From DASPJR01 sp035628505 (GTDB taxonomy: Bacteria; Planctomycetota; SZUA-567; H5-PLA8): 9,555 nucleotides of DNA. Each line of letters begins with the position of its first letter. Position 1 is the first letter of the stretch. The translations under genes and the position numbers were made by a program. The notes beneath the pieces were generated by a model. It saw only the letters and a program-made list of their open reading frames with translations. It searched no databases and was not told the DNA's origin. Where the stretch lies: contig DASPJR010000102.1 in NCBI GenBank assembly GCA_035628505.1, positions 1 through 9,555 on the forward strand. The letters run 5' to 3'. This document shows positions 1 through 6,086 of the stretch, one piece after another.

Positions 1-183
1 TCGGAAACGCCAATCAAGCTGAAGGCGACAGCCGATGCAAAACGGGGATTGCAGCTTGTCGCTCTGGAGATCACACGCGACGGCCAGCGCCACGGCCAGC
101 TCTTCGATTTTATCGTCCACGTCGGCGAGGTGCAGAGCGAAACCCCGAAGGCAACAGCGCCGGAGAAGAAGGCGGGGTATTGA
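1..183 (+). CDS. C-terminal end of an unrecognised protein (partial)
   Basis: Frame 1 is open from the window edge to a TGA at 181-183 and gives 60 residues. They include a well-formed strand-rich stretch (GLQLVALEITRDGQRHGQLF, then DFIVHVGE) and end in a charged, Lys-rich tail. GC-rich codon use and the alternation of hydrophobic and polar residues suggest the last beta-strands of a real domain. I do not recognise the family, and the start lies outside the window. The next gene begins 16 bases after the stop and its Shine-Dalgarno (GGAG, 189-192) lies between them, so the two could be cotranscribed. The sharp fall in GC after this stop argues that the next gene is a later arrival. The coding call is fairly sure; the function is unknown. 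Confidence 0.6.
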   Translation, partial: SETPIKLKATADAKRGLQLVALEITRDGQRHGQLFDFIVHVGEVQSETPKATAPEKKAGY

Positions 184-199
184 AGCATGGAGTCAACCT

Positions 200-1354
200 A
201 TGCATAGCACATTAGAAGGAAGTGTACCGCCATATATCGGCGTCGACCTTACAGACCGTTACGCTCCAGGCTGCAGAAGAATCGATGTTTGTGGCCTCAC
301 ACCTGATTCTAAAGGTTTGCTAATTCCAAAATTCTGGAAATGGCACTGGGATCCGGCGCCAGGCACTCTTGACATCAGGTCAATTGAAAACGAATTGCGC
401 CAATGTATGTATACGATGGTTGATGGGCCGCAAGGTCTCGCTAGACCGCAAAGGCGTCTGCGGGAATGTGAACGATGCTGTGGCGCTGTCGGCAAGACTC
501 AATATCTGCGACCAAGAAGTCTCAGAATGTTCGGGGGATTCATTTGCTCCAGTTTGGATTTGTTCGATGCACTTCACCGTGCTGGACTGGCACTTAGTGC
601 TGCTGATTTCAAGGGGGTAAATGAAATCTACCCCGGTCACTCCTGGGCAAAGTTTGCCACTCGATTGCCGAAGAAAACGAAAACAGAAGGACGTGTTGCA
701 CGGAAGGCCATTCTGGAAACTTGCGGCGTTGTGTTTCAATCTGGCTTCCTACCAAACGCAGATGAAAATGACGCAGCCATCGGTGCATTGCTCGCTGCGG
801 CTGCAGACCGGAAAGTCACTGGGTTGGGCATTCGCCACGTTGGCGATCCGCTCTACCTCGATAAAAACGTATTGCGGGAGGGACCCATCGTAGTGCCAAA
901 TTTGGAGCATGACTTATTAAGGAGAATCCAGGATGCGGTAGAAAAATTTAAGGGTCCGGCGCCGCTGAGACTGACCCCGATTAAACGCACACCCGCTATA
1001 CGGCAGTCAGCGCAGTTGCGCACGATCCTGCCACCGACTGTTTTGCTCCAGATTCTAATTGAGAGCGCAAATGAGGGTCGTCCCGTCCTCCTGACCTACG
1101 GCGAGGCTTATCGCATTCTTTGTGATCCGGAAATGAAGGTTTACGGCCAGGGTTATGGCGACAAGGTAATTCATATTGCAACGCGTACTGCGCCACAAAC
1201 ATTGGAGAATTTAGGCGAAGTGCGCTTAGACACGTTTATCGTGGATAAGAAAACAAAGAAACCAAGCACAGGCCATTGGCCAGAAGTAAACTACGACGAA
1301 GAGGATTGGATACGATTATTCAATGACGCCGAGATCGACCCGGAAGAACTCTAA
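200..1354 (+). CDS. DUF429 (predicted RNase H-like nuclease) protein with extra C-terminal domain
   Basis: The protein has 384 residues from the ATG at 200, which sits 7 bases after a GGAG (189-192). The frame is open further upstream to 35, but that part overlaps the preceding gene and translates to low-complexity Arg/Ser sequence. Residues 12-200 fit the DUF429 family, which has an RNase H-like fold: IGVDLTD with Asp16 on the first strand, VDGPQGLA with Asp75, NEIYPGHSW with Glu142, and a final helix NADENDAAIGALLAA with Asp188 and Asp191. These acidic residues are the likely metal ligands. Residues about 275-376 form a second domain (LLTYGEAYRIL, then DTFIVDKKTKKPSTGHW, then EEDWIRLF). It resembles a small winged-helix-like YGE module that I associate with nuclease and restriction proteins; this is inferred from memory. 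Its codons are AT-richer than its neighbours' (23 G+C of 60 at 1201-1260), a sign of transfer. The substrate is unknown. Confidence 0.75.
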   Translation: MHSTLEGSVPPYIGVDLTDRYAPGCRRIDVCGLTPDSKGLLIPKFWKWHWDPAPGTLDIRSIENELRQCMYTMVDGPQGLARPQRRLRECERCCGAVGKTQYLRPRSLRMFGGFICSSLDLFDALHRAGLALSAADFKGVNEIYPGHSWAKFATRLPKKTKTEGRVARKAILETCGVVFQSGFLPNADENDAAIGALLAAAADRKVTGLGIRHVGDPLYLDKNVLREGPIVVPNLEHDLLRRIQDAVEKFKGPAPLRLTPIKRTPAIRQSAQLRTILPPTVLLQILIESANEGRPVLLTYGEAYRILCDPEMKVYGQGYGDKVIHIATRTAPQTLENLGEVRLDTFIVDKKTKKPSTGHWPEVNYDEEDWIRLFNDAEIDPEEL

Positions 1355-2240
1355 AAAGAACTCTTTTGCACCGATTCTTGGGTTTATTCAGTTTCTAATA
1401 TTTATCCCGGTCATAGGTACTTCTCTGCCTGCCGGCCAGATCGCCAATGTTAACGACGTGCCGAATGATCTTACGATTCCCGCTCTATCTGATGGCGAGG
1501 CAGCGGCAGGTAAGCGCGTGAAGCAGGCACATCCGGAGTGGAAGGAAACCGCGGTCTATCACGTGCTCTATCTGCCCGACGACTGGACGCGCGAAAAGAA
1601 GCTGCCGCTCATCATCGAGTTTCCCGGCAACGGCGGATTCACAAACAAGCTCGGCGATGTCTCGACGGGCAAAGTCGAAGACTGCAAACTCGGGCTTGGC
1701 TTGTCGGGCGGACGCGGGATGATCTGGGCAGTGCTGCCGTTCGTCCATCAGGCGACGAAGGCAAATCAGCTCAACTGGTGGGGCGACGCGGACGCGACCG
1801 CCGATTACTGTGTGAAGACCGTGCGCTGGCTTTGCGAGACGTACGGCGCCGATCCGGACGCGGTGATTCTCTGCGGCTTCTCGCGCGGCGCGATCGCCTG
1901 CAGCTACATCGGTCTGCGGAATGACGAGATTGCCAGACTCTGGCGCGGCATCTTCGCGCACAGTCATTATGACGGCGTGCGCAAGTGGGTCACCGCCGAC
2001 AGCGACGCAGACTCCGCGCGCAAGCGCCTGTCGCGCCTGAACGGCCGCCCGCAATTCATCTCGCACGAAAGCAGCGTGGCTGACACGCAAAAGTTTCTGG
2101 AGAATTCAAAACTCGATGCGGGAGCAACGTTTGTGTCGCTCCCCTTCCCCAACCACACCGACACGTGGGTGCTCAAAGACCTGCCCGAACGCAAGCAACT
2201 CCGCGAGTGGCTTTTGGGAGTGCTCGGAAAAAAGAAATGA
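1323..2240 (+). CDS. Exported alpha/beta hydrolase (esterase/PHB-depolymerase-like)
   Basis: The protein has 305 residues. The N-terminus is basic (Arg4, Arg7, Lys8, Lys11, Lys12), followed by a hydrophobic stretch at about residues 15-31 and a likely cleavage region near 35-42, so it is probably exported or membrane-anchored. The hydrolase core shows strand LPLIIEF followed by PGNGG (101-105, oxyanion region), the nucleophile elbow CGFSRGA with Ser187, and a late PNHTD with His278 as the probable catalytic base. The acid was not assigned; Glu249 or Asp254 are candidates. The arrangement resembles secreted esterases of the PHB-depolymerase/LpqC type, but the substrate cannot be told. The ATG at 1323 overlaps the upstream gene by 32 bases and has no strong Shine-Dalgarno, so translational coupling is possible. 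No other in-frame ATG precedes the domain. The first 150 or so bases look AT-richer than the rest, which is GC-rich (38 of 60 at 1801-1860). Confidence 0.8.
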   Translation: MTPRSTRKNSKKNSFAPILGFIQFLIFIPVIGTSLPAGQIANVNDVPNDLTIPALSDGEAAAGKRVKQAHPEWKETAVYHVLYLPDDWTREKKLPLIIEFPGNGGFTNKLGDVSTGKVEDCKLGLGLSGGRGMIWAVLPFVHQATKANQLNWWGDADATADYCVKTVRWLCETYGADPDAVILCGFSRGAIACSYIGLRNDEIARLWRGIFAHSHYDGVRKWVTADSDADSARKRLSRLNGRPQFISHESSVADTQKFLENSKLDAGATFVSLPFPNHTDTWVLKDLPERKQLREWLLGVLGKKK

Positions 2241-2270
2241 AGGGTTACACGGCTACAAACCAGCGCCAGC

Positions 2271-2300
2271 AACGCCAAGTATTCTCTTCATCTTGGCGTT
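2271..2300. terminator. Hairpin between convergent genes, possible bidirectional terminator
   Basis: AACGCCAAG (2271-2279) and CTTGGCGTT (2292-2300) form a perfect 9-bp stem with a 12-base loop. It lies in the 99-bp gap between the hydrolase stop (2240) and the stop of the minus-strand selenoprotein (2340). Position and stem strength suit a terminator serving both strands. Neither side has a clear U-tract, so an intrinsic terminator is only a possibility. The right arm is also the first unit of a tandem repeat, and the left arm could equally pair with the fourth unit at 2319-2327. Confidence 0.4.
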
Positions 2301-2327
2301 CTTGGCGGCCTTGGCGCACTTGGCGTT
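2292..2327. repeat. Four tandem 9-bp units, CTTGGCGnn
   Basis: CTTGGCG recurs at 2292, 2301, 2310 and 2319 with an exact 9-base period. The two variable bases after each copy are TT, GC, CA and TT. An inverted copy (AACGCCAAG) lies at 2271-2279. The period is a multiple of three, but the frame through it translates to a meaningless Trp-Arg repeat and no gene uses it. The units lie wholly in the gap between two convergent genes. The role is unknown; a transcription-end structure, a protein-binding array or a dispersed intergenic repeat are all possible. Confidence 0.75.
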
Positions 2328-2339
2328 ATAGGAAACGGT

Positions 2340-3305
2340 TCACTTCCCCATCGACTTTGCCTGCTCGCCGGCTTCGGTGTCAGCGAACTGCTGCGTCAAC
2401 GTCTGCAGACCCATCTGGCCCTGCTGCTGCTCGGTCTTCTTGGGCGAAGCAAGAAGCTCATTGCATTTCTGCAGCATCGTTCTCGCCTGGACCTCACGCT
2501 TCACCTTGGGATCGGTGCCGAGCTTGCTCATTTCGGCCGCAGCGGGCTTGGCTTCGGCGAACAGCTTGAAATTCGTCGCGACATAATCGTAGAGCTTGTA
2601 CGCTTCCCACTTCTTGCCGGCGTCCAGCTCCGCCTTCGCATTCGCCAGGGTCGAGGTGATTTCTTCCACGACAACAGCTTCGAGTTTTTTGGCGGCTTCC
2701 TTCACTTTCGCATCGCTGGCACTTGAGGCCTGCTTGATGATGGGCGCGGCAACCGACATCTGACCGAATTCAAGCGCGCGCCAGGCCTTCTTGAGGGCGT
2801 CGGGAATCTCCGCGGGTGGAATTTTCCACTTTGCCGTGCTCACCACCTGCTTGACGCTCGGCGCCAAATCCATCGCGTTGGCAGTATGGACCGTCCCGCC
2901 AGCGTCGACGACTACCGCCTGAAAAATGTTGCTGGTGCTGATCTCGCCGAAGTCGAATTTCTTTTCGTACGTCCGGTCGGTATCGGCAAGGGCCGGCCAC
3001 TCGGATTTCACCGACGTCATGTAGCCTTCAACGCTGCGCTTGGGATTTCCCGAGTTCACCGCGATGAAGAGTACCGGATCGTTCTCGTGCTGTTTTTTCA
3101 ACTGGCCCAGACCGGGCCAGACGTTGCGGCACTTGGGTCACCCTTCTTCATAGAAGTACAGCACCACGGCTTTGCCTTTCAAGCCGCTCACGGTGTACGG
3201 CCCGCCATTGGCCCATTCACCTGTGAACTCGGGCAGTTGCTGCGCGTACACGGACGCAGCGATCAGCAGAAGGGATGCGAAAACAACGTGTGCCGTTCGA
3301 AGCAT
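2340..3305 (-). CDS. Exported thioredoxin-like selenoprotein (UxxC) with helical C-terminal domain
   Basis: The gene encodes 321 residues if the in-frame TGA at 3138-3140 is read as selenocysteine (residue 56). The start is the ATG at 3305, with GGGAG at 3318-3314 eight bases upstream. Residues 1-21 are a signal peptide ending VYA, with QQ after it, so the protein probably acts outside the cytoplasm. Residues 25-155 look like a thioredoxin/AhpC-TSA domain: GKAVVLYFYEEG, then U56-P-K-C59-R as the redox motif, then PVLFIAVNSG, WPALADTD and QAVVVDAGG. Sec replaces the first, attacking Cys of CxxC. The usual cis-Pro before the late strand is not evident (TSNIFQ instead). Residues 160-321 are helical and Lys/Ala/Glu-rich, somewhat TPR-like, with one further Cys at 281. 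A SECIS-like hairpin follows the TGA. The final TGA (2340-2342) has no such hairpin and acts as stop. The partner and substrate are unknown. The main alternative is a TGC-to-TGA error or mutation. Confidence 0.85.
3099..3126 (-). promoter_or_regulatory. SECIS element of the selenoprotein mRNA
   Basis: On the minus strand the mRNA forms a perfect 7-bp stem, CUGGCCC with GGGCCAG (3120-3114 and 3108-3102), closed by the 5-base loop GGUCU (3113-3109). CAA (3126-3124) and UUG (3101-3099) can extend the stem below a 3-base bulge on the 5' side. The loop begins 24 bases after the UGA, within the usual range for bacterial SECIS elements, which lie inside the coding region just downstream. GGUCU matches the SelB-binding apical loop of the E. 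coli fdhF element as I recall it, and that element also has a 5'-side bulge. The hairpin is translated as residues 61-69. Confidence 0.85.
3138..3140 (-). other. In-frame TGA codon, predicted selenocysteine 56
   Basis: The codon interrupts an otherwise continuous frame from the ATG at 3305 to the stop at 2340. Both sides are clearly coding: a signal peptide and strand FYEEG before it, and PKCR with the rest of the thioredoxin fold after it. It occupies the first position of a CxxC motif. TGA ends most other genes in the window, so general UGA reassignment is excluded. Confidence 0.85.
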
Positions 3306-3313
3306 AAAGAGGA

Positions 3314-3318
3314 CTCCC
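3314..3318 (-). promoter_or_regulatory. Shine-Dalgarno of the selenoprotein gene
   Basis: GGGAG on the minus strand lies 8 bases before the ATG at 3305-3303. It fixes the start upstream of the in-frame TGA and so supports the longer, Sec-containing gene over the internal TTG at 3101. The internal TTG has only an A-rich and GC-stem context (the SECIS hairpin itself) before it. Confidence 0.7.
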
Positions 3319-3437
3319 GTGAATTAATAAGATTAAAGCGTAGCAGCGCCTGGCGGGCTCTGCAATAAATTACTCTTTGCTGCGCATCTGTTGAGATGAT
3401 CCTGTGTTATACGACGGATCAGCTTACCGCAGCGCAC

Positions 3438-5375
3438 TCACTTCGCCGATTTGCCCTGAATCTGTGCCGCGTCGCCTTTTGTTTTCAACAGCACTGGCGC
3501 CTTGATTTCGTATGCCACGCCGCCAATAACCAGCGCGACCTGGATTCCGATGCCAGCGCCTTTGCTTTTCGGTGGAATGGGAACGCTTGCCGAAACGCCT
3601 TCGGTGTTGAAGCCCTGTGCGACCAGGCCTTTGCGCTGCAGAGTGAAGGAAACTTTTCCCATCGATGAGCCTGTTTTTGGGAAGGTGACCTGCAATTTTT
3701 TAATGAACTGATTGCTGGATGGCAGCATCGCTTTGCCCTTCACGTCGATCTCTACGTCGTCAACAATGTTTCCCGCGGCGATGTAAATGCGCTGCTTTGA
3801 GCTTGTGTTCAGTCCGGCAGGCAGCTCCAGGTCACCACTGAAGCTGACGCTGTCATCCTTGCTTTCGGAGAACAGGAATTTTCCTTTCACATTGAACCGG
3901 GATATTCCCCGATCGGCGGGCGCGGAGGTCACCAGCGCAGGCTCTCCGGTTTCGGAGCGGTTAATGGGGAGCGTCTTGCGCATGATGCCGCGCTCATTAC
4001 GCGTGCCAGCCTCGAAGGCGCGTGAGGTGGCCACGAAAATCCCAGAGCTGGTGAACTGATGTTTAGGGCGCAGCCCCGCGGCGACCGCGGCTTTTGTGGG
4101 AATGTCGGTGAACTCAGTTTCCACATCAAACAGCGCGCGATTGAGCGCATTCACATCGATGGCCAGCTCAATTTCGCCCGCGGTTCGGCCGGCGACCTGG
4201 ACGGTCATGCCGTTTACTGGATTCTCGACAATGCCCGGATCGTTCACGCTGATTTTGCGGATGCGTGTCTCGATGAGCCGGTCATCCGTCTCGCCCGGTT
4301 GCCCGCCGGGCCGCGCAATTTCTTCGCTGAAATCTTCGGAGAAATAGAGATCGCCCGAAGGTGTCGTGGCGATTGCAGCAATGCCGAGCACGCGGGCGCT
4401 GGATGCAGGTCCGCCGTCGCCGGTCGAACCGCCTACGCCTGTGCCGGCTATTGTCGAAATGATTCCATCTTTGGAGACGCGGCGCAGGCGCGGCTGGTTT
4501 TCGTTTGCGCCGTAATCGCCGAAGTAATAATTGCCGAGTTTGTCCGCGGCGAACCCGTCTCCGGGGAATCCGAGCTGGGCGTTGATGGCTGGGCCGCCGT
4601 CGCCGCTGTATCCGGCGACTCCAGTTCCCGCAACCGTTGTGATGATGCCGCTGGACAGGTCGATGCGGCGGATGCGATTGTTGTCGATGTCGACGATCAG
4701 CAGATTTCCCGTGATATCGATCGCCAGTGCATCAGCGCCATGGAACTGCGCGTTCACCGCCGGTCCGCCGTCGCCGGCAAAACCCTGCTCTCCGTTTCCA
4801 GCGAGGGTTGCCATTGTGCCTGCACTGTTTACACGGCGGATGCGATTCTGAGACGAGATGTAGAGATTGCCGCTGCTGTCGACAGCCACTCCTGATGGTC
4901 TGCTGAGCTGCGCCTGCAGTGCGGGTACATTCTCACCGTTCGAGCCCTGTACTCCCGATCCAGCGACCGTGGAGATCACTCCTGCCGTATCGATCTTTCG
5001 AACAACATGATTCAATTCGTCGGCGATATAGAGGTTGCCTGCCGCGTCGAAAGCAAGGCCGCCCGGCTCGCGCAGCGTTGCATTCAGCGCCGTGCCACCA
5101 TCGCCGCTGTACCCAGGCGTTCCAGTACCCGCAACTGTGGTGATGACGCCGTCGCGTCCAATACGGCGAATGCGGTGGTTGTCTGTGTCTGCTAAAAACA
5201 GATTGCCCGCTGCATCCACCGCGAGCCCGCGCACTTTACTGAACGTGGCTGCCAAGGCAGGACCGCCGTCACCAGAAAACCCCGGCTTACCAGTTCCGGC
5301 AATCGTTGAGATTGTTTCAATGGCGCAGCAGCAGAAACAGAACGTAAGAACCCAGACGACAATGGCGTTTCGCAT
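3438..5375 (-). CDS. Exported NHL-repeat (beta-propeller) protein
   Basis: The protein has 645 residues. A signal peptide covers about residues 1-19 (hydrophobic, with a Cys cluster CFCCC at 23-27, so lipoprotein-like processing is conceivable but has no clear lipobox). Six repeats of about 56 residues start near 22, 78, 134, 188, 245 and 306. Each has the plan I-TIAGTG, G-SGDGGPA, a variable loop, GLAVDAAGNLYIAD, then NHRIRRI. This is the NHL pattern, expected to fold as a six-bladed beta-propeller for protein or ligand binding. Residues about 390-645 are beta-rich and not recognised. The C-terminus is Lys-rich. The ATG at 5375 has AGGA (5386-5383) 7 bases upstream. The gene runs in the same direction as the selenoprotein 132 bp downstream, but cotranscription is uncertain. 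Such proteins are abundant in Acidobacteria and related soil bacteria; the role is probably cell-surface or extracellular. Confidence 0.88.
   Translation of the reverse strand: MRNAIVVWVLTFCFCCCAIETISTIAGTGKPGFSGDGGPALAATFSKVRGLAVDAAGNLFLADTDNHRIRRIGRDGVITTVAGTGTPGYSGDGGTALNATLREPGGLAFDAAGNLYIADELNHVVRKIDTAGVISTVAGSGVQGSNGENVPALQAQLSRPSGVAVDSSGNLYISSQNRIRRVNSAGTMATLAGNGEQGFAGDGGPAVNAQFHGADALAIDITGNLLIVDIDNNRIRRIDLSSGIITTVAGTGVAGYSGDGGPAINAQLGFPGDGFAADKLGNYYFGDYGANENQPRLRRVSKDGIISTIAGTGVGGSTGDGGPASSARVLGIAAIATTPSGDLYFSEDFSEEIARPGGQPGETDDRLIETRIRKISVNDPGIVENPVNGMTVQVAGRTAGEIELAIDVNALNRALFDVETEFTDIPTKAAVAAGLRPKHQFTSSGIFVATSRAFEAGTRNERGIMRKTLPINRSETGEPALVTSAPADRGISRFNVKGKFLFSESKDDSVSFSGDLELPAGLNTSSKQRIYIAAGNIVDDVEIDVKGKAMLPSSNQFIKKLQVTFPKTGSSMGKVSFTLQRKGLVAQGFNTEGVSASVPIPPKSKGAGIGIQVALVIGGVAYEIKAPVLLKTKGDAAQIQGKSAK
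3544..5313 (-). other. Segment with internal DNA repeats and long antisense open frames
   Basis: The NHL repeats are visible as DNA. Near-identical GGnCCGCCGTCGCC blocks on the plus strand mark each SGDGGPA motif, at about 4409, 4589, 4763 and 5260, with a diverged copy near 5095. The repeated composition also produces long open frames on the opposite strand (for example 4059-4895). I regard those as shadows because they have no family signature and follow the repeat period. Confidence 0.5.
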
Positions 5376-5450
5376 ATATTAGTCCTATAGAGGTAGGAAT
5401 GGCATTATCCTCCAAAGTGGGCGGGAAGCAAGAAGATGAGAGCGGGTAGA

Positions 5451-5460
5451 CGTCCGGACG
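5451..5460. promoter_or_regulatory. Perfect palindrome CGTCCGGACG, possible operator
   Basis: CGTCC is followed directly by its inverted copy GGACG. TAG and CTA on either side extend the symmetry, with one extra A on the left, over 5447-5463. It lies about 75-85 bases upstream of the NHL start codon on the minus strand, a suitable place for a dimeric regulator. A palindrome of this size can occur by chance in 9.5 kb, so confidence is low. Confidence 0.25.
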
Positions 5461-5667
5461 CTAGCCGAGGTCCGCAAGCCAGCTCCTGCGCGATTTCGCC
5501 CGTCGCAAGTGACCGCAGCTCAAATACCTAATATTTTTCGAAAGTTCTCGCAGTAAAACGCGGGTTTAAGCGTCTTTATAAATGAGGCGTAAAACTAACA
5601 CGCAACCAATTACTCAAACCCGAAAAAGCGGGGCTGAATGTGTTTTGTCTTTACGAGCCTCACTGAC

Positions 5668-5685
5668 GCACGTGTGCAAAAGTTT
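5668..5685 (+). repeat. Intergenic motif GCACGWGTGCAAAAGTTT, copy 1
   Basis: GCAC-GT-GTGC (5668-5677) is a small palindrome followed by AAAAGTTT. It matches copy 2 at 17 of 18 positions. A CACTGA sequence lies shortly before both copies (5661 here). The role is unknown; a regulator-binding site in the divergent promoter region is one possibility. Confidence 0.5.
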
Positions 5686-5830
5686 TCTAGGGTTTTAGCT
5701 CCGCGTCAACTCTACAGCGAAGGAATGTGCGGTAAACGGTCAAGTTTGAGACTCAATGACGTTTTCCACCCCCGAACACGCCTCCTTATTAAGGTAGTTG
5801 AGTGAGCGCCTGATTTCACTGAGCCTGGGC

Positions 5831-5848
5831 GCACGAGTGCAAAAGTTT
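5831..5848 (+). repeat. Intergenic motif GCACGWGTGCAAAAGTTT, copy 2
   Basis: GCAC-GA-GTGC followed by AAAAGTTT lies 163 bases after copy 1 and is preceded by CACTGAGCC. It keeps both palindrome arms, with only one of the two central bases changed. Retention of arms plus A-tract in two separated places, with the sequence between them unrelated, suggests a functional site rather than a simple duplication. Confidence 0.5.
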
Positions 5849-5939
5849 GCAAGTTGTCGAGTAGAGCTGAGCCGCTGAAAGCGTCTGTGGACAAAGTCCA
5901 AAGCCACTCAATCGTGCCTCAGCTCGTTCTTTTTGTCAG

Positions 5940-5958
5940 GCGAATGTGCAAAAGGTTT
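5940..5958 (+). repeat. Intergenic motif, degenerate copy 3
   Basis: The sequence GTGCAAAAGG-TTT (from 5946) repeats the right half of the motif, 109 bases after copy 2. The left palindrome arm is lost and one G is inserted before TTT. It is either a decayed copy or a half site. Confidence 0.35.
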
Positions 5959-6075
5959 CGCGTTCGCTTGAGCTCACTCGCATGAAGATTTTGGATGTCA
6001 GCGCACTTGCGCGTTGCGATTTTTAAAGTTTGCAATAAAAGGACATAAATGTCTTTTTACTTGCTGTAAATCCCT

Positions 6076-6080
6076 GGAGA
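6076..6080 (+). promoter_or_regulatory. Shine-Dalgarno deciding a TTG start for the desaturase
   Basis: GGAGA at 6076-6080 stands 6 bases before the TTG at 6087. No in-frame ATG lies between the upstream sequence and the first conserved residues, so this site fixes TTG as the start. Confidence 0.7.
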
Positions 6081-6086
6081 CTCATC

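Larger units (their letters stand above)
5376..6086. other. 711-bp divergent intergenic region, no gene seen
   Basis: This gap separates the starts of the NHL gene (minus) and the desaturase (plus) and must hold both promoters. No convincing coding frame is present; the 60-codon frame at 5712-5894 on the minus strand has no domain-like pattern and no good start context. The region is AT-richer than the flanking genes. It contains three imperfect copies of a palindrome plus A-tract motif, a perfect 10-bp palindrome CGTCCGGACG (5451-5460), and GCGCA-CT-TGCGC (6001-6012) about 75 bases before the desaturase. I could not place a confident -35/-10 pair. A small RNA could be hidden here. Confidence 0.6.

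Noticed and set aside
35..199. N-terminal extension of the DUF429 frame from an ATG at 35
   Set aside because: It overlaps the coding end of the upstream gene, translates to Arg/Ser/Ala low-complexity sequence and lacks a Shine-Dalgarno; the ATG at 200 has GGAG at the right distance.
2292..2327. CRISPR array
   Set aside because: The units are 9 bases and contiguous, with no spacers.
2340..3101. A 253-residue gene starting at the internal TTG at 3101
   Set aside because: That start lies inside the SECIS hairpin and cuts off the signal peptide and redox motif, which are clearly coding in the same frame upstream.
3138..3140. Pseudogene or sequencing error producing a premature TGA
   Set aside because: Not excluded, but the codon's exact place at a CxxC position and the SECIS-like hairpin with GGUCU loop would be an unlikely coincidence; no other damage is seen in the gene.
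2886..3368. 160-codon plus-strand open frame over the selenoprotein start
   Set aside because: It is antisense to a strongly supported gene and has no recognisable fold or Shine-Dalgarno.
4059..4895. 278-codon plus-strand open frame
   Set aside because: It is antisense to the NHL repeats, shows their period, and has no domain signature or good start.
5712..5894. 60-codon minus-strand open frame in the long gap
   Set aside because: It has no Shine-Dalgarno and no conserved-looking pattern, and it crosses one of the repeated motifs.
6007..6042. Sigma-70 promoter for the desaturase (TTGCGC or TTGCGA with a downstream AT-rich box)
   Set aside because: No hexamer close to TATAAT lies at 16-18 bases from either candidate.
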